Assembly (NCBI GenBank): GCA_905480305.1
Contig: CAJQPV010000186.1
Coordinates: 1-6,700 of the forward strand
Length of the DNA stretch: 6,700 nucleotides
Source: an uncultured Gammaproteobacteria bacterium
Lineage (GTDB): Bacteria > Pseudomonadota > Gammaproteobacteria > UBA9214
Direction of reading: 5' to 3'
The first letter of the stretch is position 1, and each line of letters starts with the position of its first letter. Below, one piece after another: positions 1 through 5,865 of the stretch. Both the position numbers and the translations under genes were made by a program. Below the pieces are notes generated by a model that worked only from the letters and a program-made list of their open reading frames with translations, made no database searches and was not told the origin of the DNA.

Positions 1-869
1 TTTTCGATGCCAATGGCGGCCATCATCCCCTTTGCTTCCGGACCGAGGTAATCGGCCGGTTCGGTCTGGATCAACGCATGCAGCTTTTCAAAAAAGCTGT
101 AGTCGTTGGGCAGCACCGTGTCCATCGCTTTACCCGAGACATTGATGAACTCCATCTTGTCGGGATTGGATACCTTGGCCAACGGGTAGACCTTCAGGTT
201 GTTGCGAATGTTCTCCGAGGCGGCCTTGAGGCCCTTGTCCAGATAACCGCGCATGAAGACCCAGACGCCGTTGGTCTTTGACGGCACAACAAAGTAGCCG
301 TCCGGCACATCACCCGTGTAGCCCGGCGGTAGCACCAGGAACTTGCCACCCTTGCCCTTGTCGGGACCGGCCACCCCCAGGTCTGTCATGTAGTGAAAGG
401 CCATATCGTCCAGTATGCCGAGCATCCTGGGGGGAAGATCGATGACCGTGGGGCCGTCCTTCTCCAGGTCGAGAAAACCCACCGCATACATGGTCGAGGT
501 ATTTCCTGTCAGGAGCGTCGTGGTGGAATCCATCAAGGTATCCCAGATGCAGATCTGGTTGCTTGCCGCGCATCCGACCTTCGCCTGCCCTTCCCTCAGC
601 GTGTACATGGAGAGTGCCGGGATGGAGTTCAGGAAGACATTCACCGCCCGCGAGCGGTCGAGATAGTCGTACACGGTTGTGACGGTGTCTCCGGTCGGGA
701 CGCCGTCAAAAAAATTGAGCGTACCGATCGAGGTATCCACCTTGGCCGGGGCGGTAATCGATGCGGGGATGTCGGTGGTCATTTTCAGCCTGGGCGGTTG
801 CGCCGCAAGCGTTGTCATGCTCGCTACCATGAGTCCGGCGACAGCCAGGGGTTTTAATAATTTCGCCAT
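1..869 (-). CDS. DUF1254 domain exported protein, third copy (C-terminus beyond window)
   Basis: Open minus-strand frame of 289 residues running off the left edge, so only the signal peptide and DUF1254 (PF06863) half are visible; a C-terminal DUF1214 domain is expected outside. Residues 1-23 form a Sec signal peptide (KLLKPLAVAGLMVASMTTLA, cleavage near AA/QPP). The family core is at about 115-208: LMDSTTTLLTGNT, FLDLEKDGPTVIDLPP, GPDKGKGGKFLVLPPGY, VPDGYFV. It is clearly paralogous to the protein at 2419-3936, about half identical by eye, sharing AAQPP-KMTTDIP after the signal peptide and VYPLAK and FINV-GK further on. The start is ATG at 869, nine bases after AGGGAG (879-884); GTG at 872, six bases after it, is equally possible and adds one residue. 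The Shine-Dalgarno overlaps the TAG stop of the upstream gene, so translational coupling is likely. Cys100 and Cys107 are absent from the paralogue. Biochemical function unknown; periplasmic or surface location inferred. Confidence 0.9.
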   Translation of the reverse strand, partial: MAKLLKPLAVAGLMVASMTTLAAQPPRLKMTTDIPASITAPAKVDTSIGTLNFFDGVPTGDTVTTVYDYLDRSRAVNVFLNSIPALSMYTLREGQAKVGCAASNQICIWDTLMDSTTTLLTGNTSTMYAVGFLDLEKDGPTVIDLPPRMLGILDDMAFHYMTDLGVAGPDKGKGGKFLVLPPGYTGDVPDGYFVVPSKTNGVWVFMRGYLDKGLKAASENIRNNLKVYPLAKVSNPDKMEFINVSGKAMDTVLPNDYSFFEKLHALIQTEPADYLGPEAKGMMAAIGIE

Positions 870-882
870 CACTGTTTTCTCC

Positions 883-2349
883 CTATTTGATTTTCTCTAT
901 CTTGTTCATGTGGAAGGTCTGATCGAAATAGGCCTCCTCCGGGCCGTACAGTCTCAGGTAAACAAAGAAAGACTGCCCTTTATTGGTCTGAATCCAGTTC
1001 ACCTCTTTGCCTTTTGGCGCTTTGGGACCGAAGTACAGGTCAACAGAGCCATCAGTGTTTTTGATAAGACCTTCCGTGCGGGACGACCGATCCGAACGTT
1101 TGGTTTCATTACGAATGATCAATCGATTCTCGATGTCGTACACGGTCACCGACCAGAAGTTGGCCGCCGGCGGGTTGGGCTCAATGTGGAGCTTGTAGTT
1201 ATTGCCGCCCATAAGCGCATTACCGTCGGCGTCGTAATAGCTGCCCAGGTAAGCGGAGCCTTTGCCAGGTACGCGCGAGACCATGCCGGCCGACGTTGTG
1301 GTCGCCTCAAAACCGTAGGATGCCCGCTCATTGAACATGGAGTAGTTCTCCAGGTCGATCTTCGGATTCATCCCCGCCATCGCATCTTCGAAGCCGGAAT
1401 CTTTGCCATAGAGAGCCGTTGGAAACATGTTTCTGGTTTTATTGAAGGAGATCGCCTGCGACATGGCCATGCCAGCGTCCAGGCCTTGCAGCAGAATCTC
1501 TTTTTGATCCGCAGTCGGCTTGAAGGGCTTACCCTTTTCGATACCGAGATCCTTCAGCCAGGCATAGAAGAAGCGGTCGCGGTCGGCCATAGGCTCTTTC
1601 TGAACATAGGCATTTACCAGTTCCCAGAAGCGCATGTCCCTGGGCTGTGTGTTCAGCTCGACCTTATCACCCGACTTGGGCTCGTATTTAATGAACTTCG
1701 TTTTTGGCGGATCCTTTGCCTCCGAAAGCTTGTAGGCCTGTACTGCCGTTCTCAGTTCTGCCGCTTCCTTTCCGGTACCGAGCGCCCGATAAAAATAGAG
1801 CACTAGAAAGGTGTCAGACTGGACGATCTCACCCTTGAAGTCCTTGGGCACTTGCTGCCCGGGACCGACCAGCAACAGCTTTCCCGGTTTGCCGTTGATT
1901 TCCTTGATCGGCTGCATCCAGGCATTGTTGACCACGCCGTAGATCTCTCCAGCGGGGAGATCGAGCACCACCGGACCCGTCTTCGAGAGATCGGACATCG
2001 CGATTGTGTAGGGTGTGGTGACATTGGCGGTCATGTACGGATAGACGCCGTCGTAGCCGTCACACAAACTGAAGAAGACCTCGTCCTCACTCATCTTCTG
2101 GTTGCTCAGCATCGCCGGATACAGTTGGTAGAAATTCATCATCGGCATCGCCCAGGTCACCAACTGGGTGGCGCGCTGCAACAAAATCTGGCGGTGCAGG
2201 AACTCCGCGGTATTCTTGGTGATGGTCTGGTCCTGATATTCAAGTTTACCCAGGTAAGTGTCTTGAACTTTGTTCGCCTGCACTGGTGCAATAATAACAA
2301 CTGAGAGCAGGCCAGCCATGGCAAGAGTGATTAGTGTTTTAGATTTCAT
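883..2349 (-). CDS. DUF1254/DUF1214 exported protein, divergent middle copy
   Basis: 488 residues, full length for a DUF1254 + DUF1214 protein. The signal peptide is residues 1-25 (KSKTLITLAMAGLLSVVIIA, cleavage after VQA). The DUF1254-like region is about 50-190: SLCDGYDGVYPYMTANVTTPY, GPVVLDLPAGEIYGVVNNAW, GKLLLVGPGQQVP. The DUF1214 region is about 360-475: KGSAYLGSYYDADGNAL, FWSVTVYD, DGSVDLYFGPKAPKGKEVNW, LRLYGP. It lacks the GPDK and PPGY motifs of its two neighbours, so it belongs to a separate subfamily rather than being a recent duplicate. The start at ATG 2349 is fixed by AAGGAG (2356-2361) six bases upstream. It lies 69 bp after the first copy and its stop overlaps the ribosome binding site of the third. 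Function unknown; a periplasmic role beside the barrel protein is an inference. Confidence 0.94.
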   Translation of the reverse strand: MKSKTLITLAMAGLLSVVIIAPVQANKVQDTYLGKLEYQDQTITKNTAEFLHRQILLQRATQLVTWAMPMMNFYQLYPAMLSNQKMSEDEVFFSLCDGYDGVYPYMTANVTTPYTIAMSDLSKTGPVVLDLPAGEIYGVVNNAWMQPIKEINGKPGKLLLVGPGQQVPKDFKGEIVQSDTFLVLYFYRALGTGKEAAELRTAVQAYKLSEAKDPPKTKFIKYEPKSGDKVELNTQPRDMRFWELVNAYVQKEPMADRDRFFYAWLKDLGIEKGKPFKPTADQKEILLQGLDAGMAMSQAISFNKTRNMFPTALYGKDSGFEDAMAGMNPKIDLENYSMFNERASYGFEATTTSAGMVSRVPGKGSAYLGSYYDADGNALMGGNNYKLHIEPNPPAANFWSVTVYDIENRLIIRNETKRSDRSSRTEGLIKNTDGSVDLYFGPKAPKGKEVNWIQTNKGQSFFVYLRLYGPEEAYFDQTFHMNKIEKIK

Positions 2350-2355
2350 ATCAAT

Positions 2356-2361
2356 CTCCTT
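2356..2361 (-). promoter_or_regulatory. Ribosome binding site of the middle DUF1254 gene
   Basis: The minus strand reads AAGGAG, six bases before ATG at 2349, which supports that start. Confidence 0.85.
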
Positions 2362-2374
2362 CTTCTATTATGCA

Positions 2375-2394
2375 GGGCGAGTAATAACCCGCCC
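2375..2394 (-). repeat. Intercistronic hairpin, 8-bp stem
   Basis: Read as minus-strand RNA, GGGCGGGU-UAUU-ACUCGCCC forms an 8-bp stem closed by a four-base loop, with one G-U pair. On the plus strand the same position would be an A-C mismatch, so the structure is better on the transcribed strand. No U-run follows (the next bases are CTGCATAAT), so it is not a classical intrinsic terminator. It sits between two genes of the presumed operon, just ahead of the ribosome binding site, and may influence mRNA stability or processing. Confidence 0.55.
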
Positions 2395-2418
2395 CGCCGT
2401 TCATTCAACTCTGGCCAG

Positions 2419-3936
2419 TTACTTGACTGGTTCAGGATCACCAATCTTCCAGCTCCTGTCATACCAGGGTTTGGTCGGTCCATAGATGCGCCACAGCATG
2501 TTCCAGCCCTTGCCGGGAACGGTCTGGAGCCAGTTGGCTTCCTTGCCGGCCGGTACTTTTGGACCGAAGTAGATGTCATAGGAGCCATCCTTGTTCTGAA
2601 CCAGGTCCTTCTTGTTGCTGGCGATACCGGGTAACCGCTGGTCGGTCTGCAGTTCGGCGCGGGTCTGGTTGTCGTAGAGAGTGAACGACCAGAAGGATTT
2701 CCCCGGCACCTTCGGTGGCACATGCACTTTATAAGTTTTGCTGCCATCGAGGGCGTTGCCTTTGGAATCCATGTAGGCCACGGCATAGACCGATCCCTTG
2801 CCATACGGCGCCTGGGTCATCGCCGGCGTGATGCCCGTTGCGTAGAAGTGGAAGTAAGCGCGGGCATCGAGATAGCGGGCATTGTTCTTGTCGAGGAACA
2901 GGTAGCTGCCACCGGGGAAAGGCGTCGTCCACACCCCCTTGCCCGGGTAGTAATAAAACATGTCTTCACGCGGGCGTGAGGCCAGGGTGCGCACCGTAAC
3001 TGCTGCCACATCGGCGGCTTCGGCGAGGATCTTCTGCATTCGTGCATCGGGCTTGAAGGGCTGACCCTTCTTGATGCCGATGGATGCCAGTTGGCCGAGG
3101 ATTTCCGGATCCTGGCCTTCACCGGGCTCGCGCTGAACGACGGCGTTTACTTCCTCGAAGAAATGGGAGTCCATCGTATGAATGGTGTTGAATGGCTTAC
3201 CCGTGACGTTGATAAAGGTCATCTTCGGCGGATTGTCCTTCTTCGCCAGCGGGTAAACGCGCAGCTTCTCCTTGGTCGCGTTTATGGCCGGGGCCGTGCT
3301 CCCGTTGACCTGGGCACCGCGCCAGATGACCCAGTTGCCGTAAGTCTGCGTTTTTTTCACGAAATAGCCGTCCGGTATATCGCCCTTGTAGCCCGGCGGC
3401 AGGAACAGATACTTGCCACCCTTGTTCTTATCCGGCCCCACCTGGCCGAAATCGGCGACATAATGGAACCAGGCGTCATCAACGAGGCCGATCACGTTGG
3501 GAGGCGTCTCCATGACCATCGGCCCCTCCATCAGATCGAGCCATAACAACTGGTAGATCGAGACAGTATTCGGTGTCAGGAACAGCGTCGTCGAGTCCAT
3601 GAGTTCTTCGAACAGCAGCGCTGTGTAATTCGCCGGACCCCATTTGAGTATTCCTTCACGCATACCGTTCATCGAGGCGATCTGGATACTGTTCAGGTAG
3701 GCCTGCACCGCACGCTGGAAATCAAGGTTGTCATAGACTTTCTGCGCAGTTGCCGCATCCGGCACCCCGTCGACCGACGTCAACGTGCCGAGGCGTGTCT
3801 CCAGCTTCTCGGGTGTCGCGATCCCCGGTGGGATGTCGGTGGTCATCTTCATCTTTGGCGGTTGCGCTGCAAACGCAGTCAGGCTAATTGCCATGGATCC
3901 GGCAACTGCGAGGTAAGTCAGGTATCTGGTTTTCAT
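2419..3936 (-). CDS. DUF1254/DUF1214 exported protein, first copy
   Basis: 505 residues, the usual size of full DUF1254 (PF06863) + DUF1214 (PF06742) proteins. The signal peptide is residues 1-23 (KTRYLTYLAVAGSMAISLTA, cleavage near AFA/AQ). The DUF1254 domain is about 76-208: ELMDSTTLFLTPNTVSIYQL, WLDLMEGPMVMETPP, DDAWFHY, VGPDKNKGGKYLFLPPGYKG, DIPDGYFV. The DUF1214 domain is about 380-490: KGSVYAVAYMDSKGNALDG, SFWSFTLYD, DGSYDIYFGPKVPAGKEANW, LWRIYGP. The start at 3936 was chosen over an upstream ATG at 3960 because AAGGAG lies five bases before it and the signal peptide then begins MKTR; the upstream start would add eight polar residues. It follows the outer-membrane protein gene by 105 bp on the same strand. 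No enzyme activity can be assigned from sequence. Confidence 0.96.
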   Translation of the reverse strand: MKTRYLTYLAVAGSMAISLTAFAAQPPKMKMTTDIPPGIATPEKLETRLGTLTSVDGVPDAATAQKVYDNLDFQRAVQAYLNSIQIASMNGMREGILKWGPANYTALLFEELMDSTTLFLTPNTVSIYQLLWLDLMEGPMVMETPPNVIGLVDDAWFHYVADFGQVGPDKNKGGKYLFLPPGYKGDIPDGYFVKKTQTYGNWVIWRGAQVNGSTAPAINATKEKLRVYPLAKKDNPPKMTFINVTGKPFNTIHTMDSHFFEEVNAVVQREPGEGQDPEILGQLASIGIKKGQPFKPDARMQKILAEAADVAAVTVRTLASRPREDMFYYYPGKGVWTTPFPGGSYLFLDKNNARYLDARAYFHFYATGITPAMTQAPYGKGSVYAVAYMDSKGNALDGSKTYKVHVPPKVPGKSFWSFTLYDNQTRAELQTDQRLPGIASNKKDLVQNKDGSYDIYFGPKVPAGKEANWLQTVPGKGWNMLWRIYGPTKPWYDRSWKIGDPEPVK

Positions 3937-3941
3937 GTTGT

Positions 3942-3947
3942 CTCCTT
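3942..3947 (-). promoter_or_regulatory. Ribosome binding site that sets the start of the first DUF1254 gene
   Basis: AAGGAG on the minus strand, five bases before ATG 3936. It lies inside the longer open frame that begins at 3960, so it argues for the shorter protein. Confidence 0.85.
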
Positions 3948-3962
3948 GTTTCATTGTCACGC

Positions 3963-3979
3963 GTGAATGCCGTATTCAC
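3963..3979. repeat. Hairpin, 6-bp stem
   Basis: GTGAAT-GCCGT-ATTCAC (plus strand) is a perfect 6-bp inverted repeat with a five-base loop, in the leader of the first DUF1254 gene. It directly abuts a 12-bp palindrome at 3980. Confidence 0.5.
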
Positions 3980-3999
3980 CATGTGCACATGCGTTAACG
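3980..3999. repeat. Two adjoining perfect palindromes (12 bp and 8 bp)
   Basis: CATGTGCACATG at 3980-3991 and CGTTAACG at 3992-3999 are each perfectly self-complementary and lie end to end. Either could be a dimeric regulator's operator; I recognise neither as a named consensus. Confidence 0.45.
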
Positions 4000-4009
4000 A
4001 TTCGGCGGA

Positions 4010-4035
4010 TTTCACAGTATTCCTACTGCTTGAAA
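4010..4035 (-). repeat. Hairpin directly after the barrel-protein stop codon
   Basis: On the minus strand TTTCA-AG-CAGTA-GGAA-TACTG-TGAAA forms two 5-bp stem segments separated by a two-base bulge, capped by a GGAA tetraloop. It begins six bases after the TGA stop of the outer-membrane protein gene. No U-run follows, so it is not a canonical terminator. It could protect the upstream mRNA 3' end or act as a partial transcription barrier. Confidence 0.5.
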
Positions 4036-4041
4036 CTCCAG

Positions 4042-5127
4042 TCAATCACCAAAAATCGGGGTCTTGCTAAATGCCGGCTTGGGTACGACCGGTGAGAATA
4101 TAAACCGGAGATTCCATTCCGGTCCGAAGGTATCCGGCTTCTCCACGTAATAGTGGAGTTCGAGGCCCCATTTAACCGGCACCTTGCCGATCTTGGCCAT
4201 AGTGTTAAAGCCGACCCCCACAGGGACTGACCAGCGATTGTCGCTGTCGGCCTCCCAGTCGGCGGTGATATTCGGGCTACCGAGGCCAATGTTGGTTTCC
4301 GCGCTCAACCGGTAAAAGGCCACGTACTGAATATTGGTCAGGTTGACATCTTCGCGATCGTCATCGCCGGCATAAGACCACCAATGCTGCACTACCGTGC
4401 CGAAGATCCAGCCACCCGGCGGACCGACGTGGAACGCCAGCCCCATGGGTCCCGCACTCCATTTGCCGGTACCGAAGATATCCTCGGTGGCTGTATCCAG
4501 CATGGTGGTAATGCCGAAGCCAAAAATGTTTGGTGGTTTCGCCATTTCGTTGGTGGCAAAAGCATTCCACAGCACGATGTCACCCATCCCGAATTCATGG
4601 TCGAAGTCCACCGAGAGCGGGAGAGTCCCTCCGGGATAATGCGTGGGAGTCCCTTCCGAGACACTCGGCGCATCCCAGTAGTGGATCGGGACAACGGGGC
4701 GAAAAATATATTTCCAGTTCTCTGTCAGCTGGAAAGGCATTACCGGCTGCAGTGTCGTGGTGTTGAAGATCTTCTTGTCCTCTCCAAGAAAATCCAGAGC
4801 ATCACCGTCGTACCACGTCATGTCATTCTGCCCGAACAGCATCCACAATTCCCCGAGGGGATTGTTGATCATCTCGTTGATCTGCGCCTGGGTGTACTGG
4901 CCCTCCTTGGAAGAACCACTTGAAGTGCCGTTGCCGGTGTCTCCTGTATCTGCCTGCGCCAGTTGCAGGGAATACGACGTAAGAGACGGCAATTGGTTAT
5001 TTGCGTTAATCTCGCCTCCGTTCCAAAGAATACTTGTGGCCGAAGACGGGCCTTTTGTATCTGCTGCGGTAGCAACGCCGATTCCCATCAGGCCCGCCAC
5101 AGTCAATTTAAACAGGTATTTTTTCAT
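4042..5127 (-). CDS. Outer-membrane beta-barrel 'transporter' (neuromedin U-like family)
   Basis: 361 residues. The signal peptide is residues 1-21 (KKYLFKLTVAGLMGIGVATA, cleavage near ATA/AD). A polar Gly/Ser/Thr/Asp linker (about 59-77) is followed by a beta-rich domain with the family's typical strings: NNPLGELWMLFGQND (88-102), LQPVMPFQLTENWKYIFRPV (126-145), FGMGDIVLWNAF (179-190), GKWSAGPMGLAFHVGPPGGW (221-240), VVQHWWSYAG (245-254), ITADWEADSDNRWSVPVGVG (287-306), KIGKVPVKWGLELHYYVEKP (312-331) and WNLRFIFSPVVPKP (338-351). Such proteins are named transporter or neuromedin U in databases and are predicted outer-membrane barrels; their substrates are generally unknown. The start at 5127 is preferred over ATG 5160 because the signal peptide then begins MKKYLF and an AAGGA lies ten bases upstream. 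It is the first envelope gene of the presumed operon, so an outer-membrane pore for what the DUF1254 proteins handle is an inference. Confidence 0.92.
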   Translation of the reverse strand: MKKYLFKLTVAGLMGIGVATAADTKGPSSATSILWNGGEINANNQLPSLTSYSLQLAQADTGDTGNGTSSGSSKEGQYTQAQINEMINNPLGELWMLFGQNDMTWYDGDALDFLGEDKKIFNTTTLQPVMPFQLTENWKYIFRPVVPIHYWDAPSVSEGTPTHYPGGTLPLSVDFDHEFGMGDIVLWNAFATNEMAKPPNIFGFGITTMLDTATEDIFGTGKWSAGPMGLAFHVGPPGGWIFGTVVQHWWSYAGDDDREDVNLTNIQYVAFYRLSAETNIGLGSPNITADWEADSDNRWSVPVGVGFNTMAKIGKVPVKWGLELHYYVEKPDTFGPEWNLRFIFSPVVPKPAFSKTPIFGD

Positions 5128-5244
5128 TATCAGCTTGTCCTTCCCCTTTCGAATATTCAATCTAGTGCTTCAGGTGGTTAACTTCTGGCCATTACGCGCC
5201 AGCACTCTGTTAAAGGATTGCCGCCGGATCCACGGCCGTAGCGA
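5128..5244 (-). promoter_or_regulatory. Leader of the envelope operon, with an inverted repeat
   Basis: 117 bp between the small AraC gene and the barrel-protein gene. It holds the inverted repeat AGTGCT (5164-5169) / AGCACT (5201-5206), a CTGGC (5185-5189) / GCCAG (5198-5202) hairpin inside it, and the weak ribosome binding site AAGGA (5138-5142). I see no convincing sigma-70 or sigma-54 promoter. The operon may start here under activator control, or be read through from the AraC gene. Confidence 0.4.
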
Positions 5245-5586
5245 CTAGTCCCGGCTTCGGTAGGCTCTCGGCGACATACCCATCCAGCGTCGAAACGCCC
5301 GGCTGAAACTGCTGGGATCGTTATAACCGAGGGCCCTGGCGACTGCGGCCATCTTCGCGCCCGGCATGTCGAGCAGGCGGCAGGCCAGTTCGTAACGCGT
5401 CTGCTCGACCAGTTCGCTGTAGCTCAGGCCGCTCTCCTTCAACCGGCGCTGCAGGGTGCGTACCGGCATCCCGACGCGACGGGCCGTATTATCGATTGTT
5501 GGATAGCGCACGGGCAATTGCTCTTTAATGTATTTCTTGTACACTTCGCATGAACGTCGATCTTGCATGAGAATGTTTCTCATCAT
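5245..5586 (-). CDS. AraC-type DNA-binding domain protein without a sensor domain
   Basis: 113 residues that are almost wholly an AraC/XylS DNA-binding domain. The first helix-turn-helix is at about 29-50 (PTIDNTARRVGMPVRTLQRR) and the second at about 79-100 (MAAVARALGYNDPSSFSRAF), followed by the family signature RRWMGMSPRAYR near the C-terminus. Full-length relatives carry a sensor domain of roughly 200 residues before this, which is missing. An in-frame TAA lies six codons upstream of the first ATG, and I see no sensor remnant in the 279 bp upstream in any minus-strand frame. The start (5586) is the first ATG; an alternative is ATG 5568, and neither has a good Shine-Dalgarno. It could be a functional stand-alone regulator (as MarA and SoxS are), or a decayed duplicate of the divergent regulator at 5866, whose recognition helix reads similarly (VRTLQRRLKES). 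It lies 117 bp upstream of the barrel gene on the same strand. Confidence 0.75.
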   Translation of the reverse strand: MMRNILMQDRRSCEVYKKYIKEQLPVRYPTIDNTARRVGMPVRTLQRRLKESGLSYSELVEQTRYELACRLLDMPGAKMAAVARALGYNDPSSFSRAFRRWMGMSPRAYRSRD

Positions 5587-5865
5587 TGTTTCGGGGCTTA
5601 CTTAGTGCAGGTCTGGTACTAGACTTTTAATACAAAGTAAAATGATTTTCTGGCCAATAAATGCCAATTCGGTCTGTCGGGCCGGATTGCACTGGTGAAA
5701 AGCAGCGGCTTGATGTATGACGCTGGCACGAAATGTCCAGTATAGTCTGACACAATATGTCATGTTTTTACTGACAGCTGGTCAACCGTGTCGAACACGC
5801 TCACCTGTATTGAACTGATAAATAATAGACAGCGGTTCAGGCAACTACGCAAAGGTGATAGAGAA
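5587..5865. promoter_or_regulatory. Divergent intergenic region between two AraC genes
   Basis: 279 bp, visibly richer in A+T than the flanking genes. It must carry the start signals of both divergent regulators. It contains a near-perfect 14-bp palindrome (GTCTGGTACTAGAC, 5611-5624) 25 bp ahead of the small AraC gene; TGACA-CAATA-TGTCA (5748-5762); a further TGACA (5772-5776); and CGTGT-CGA-ACACG (5787-5799). Such clusters fit regulator operators, but none is a named consensus. I found no persuasive -35/-10 pair on either strand and no coding remnant. Confidence 0.5.
5851..5857 (+). promoter_or_regulatory. Ribosome binding site of the plus-strand AraC gene
   Basis: AAAGGTG lies eight bases before ATG 5866 and supports that start. 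Confidence 0.7.

Noticed and set aside
679..1806. Plus-strand open frame of 375 codons
   Set aside because: It lies antisense to the middle and third DUF1254 genes, which have signal peptides, good ribosome binding sites and recognisable domains. It has no ribosome binding site of note and no family resemblance, so it is a composition-driven shadow.
3091..3546. Plus-strand open frame of 151 codons, and similar ones at 393-857, 1852-2304, 4384-4923 and 4757-5248
   Set aside because: All are mainly antisense to confident minus-strand genes, and their translations show no domain.
4010..4035. Intrinsic terminator after the barrel-protein gene
   Set aside because: A hairpin is present but is A+T-rich with a bulge, and no U-run follows on the minus strand, so I list it only as a repeat.
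5128..5244. Sigma-54 promoter for the envelope operon (CTGGCGCGTAATGGCC)
   Set aside because: The GG and GC elements are not at the required spacing, so the match to the -24/-12 consensus fails.
5587..5865. Remnant of a sensor domain for the short AraC gene
   Set aside because: I read the minus-strand frames upstream and found stops and no text resembling an AraC sensor domain or its linker.
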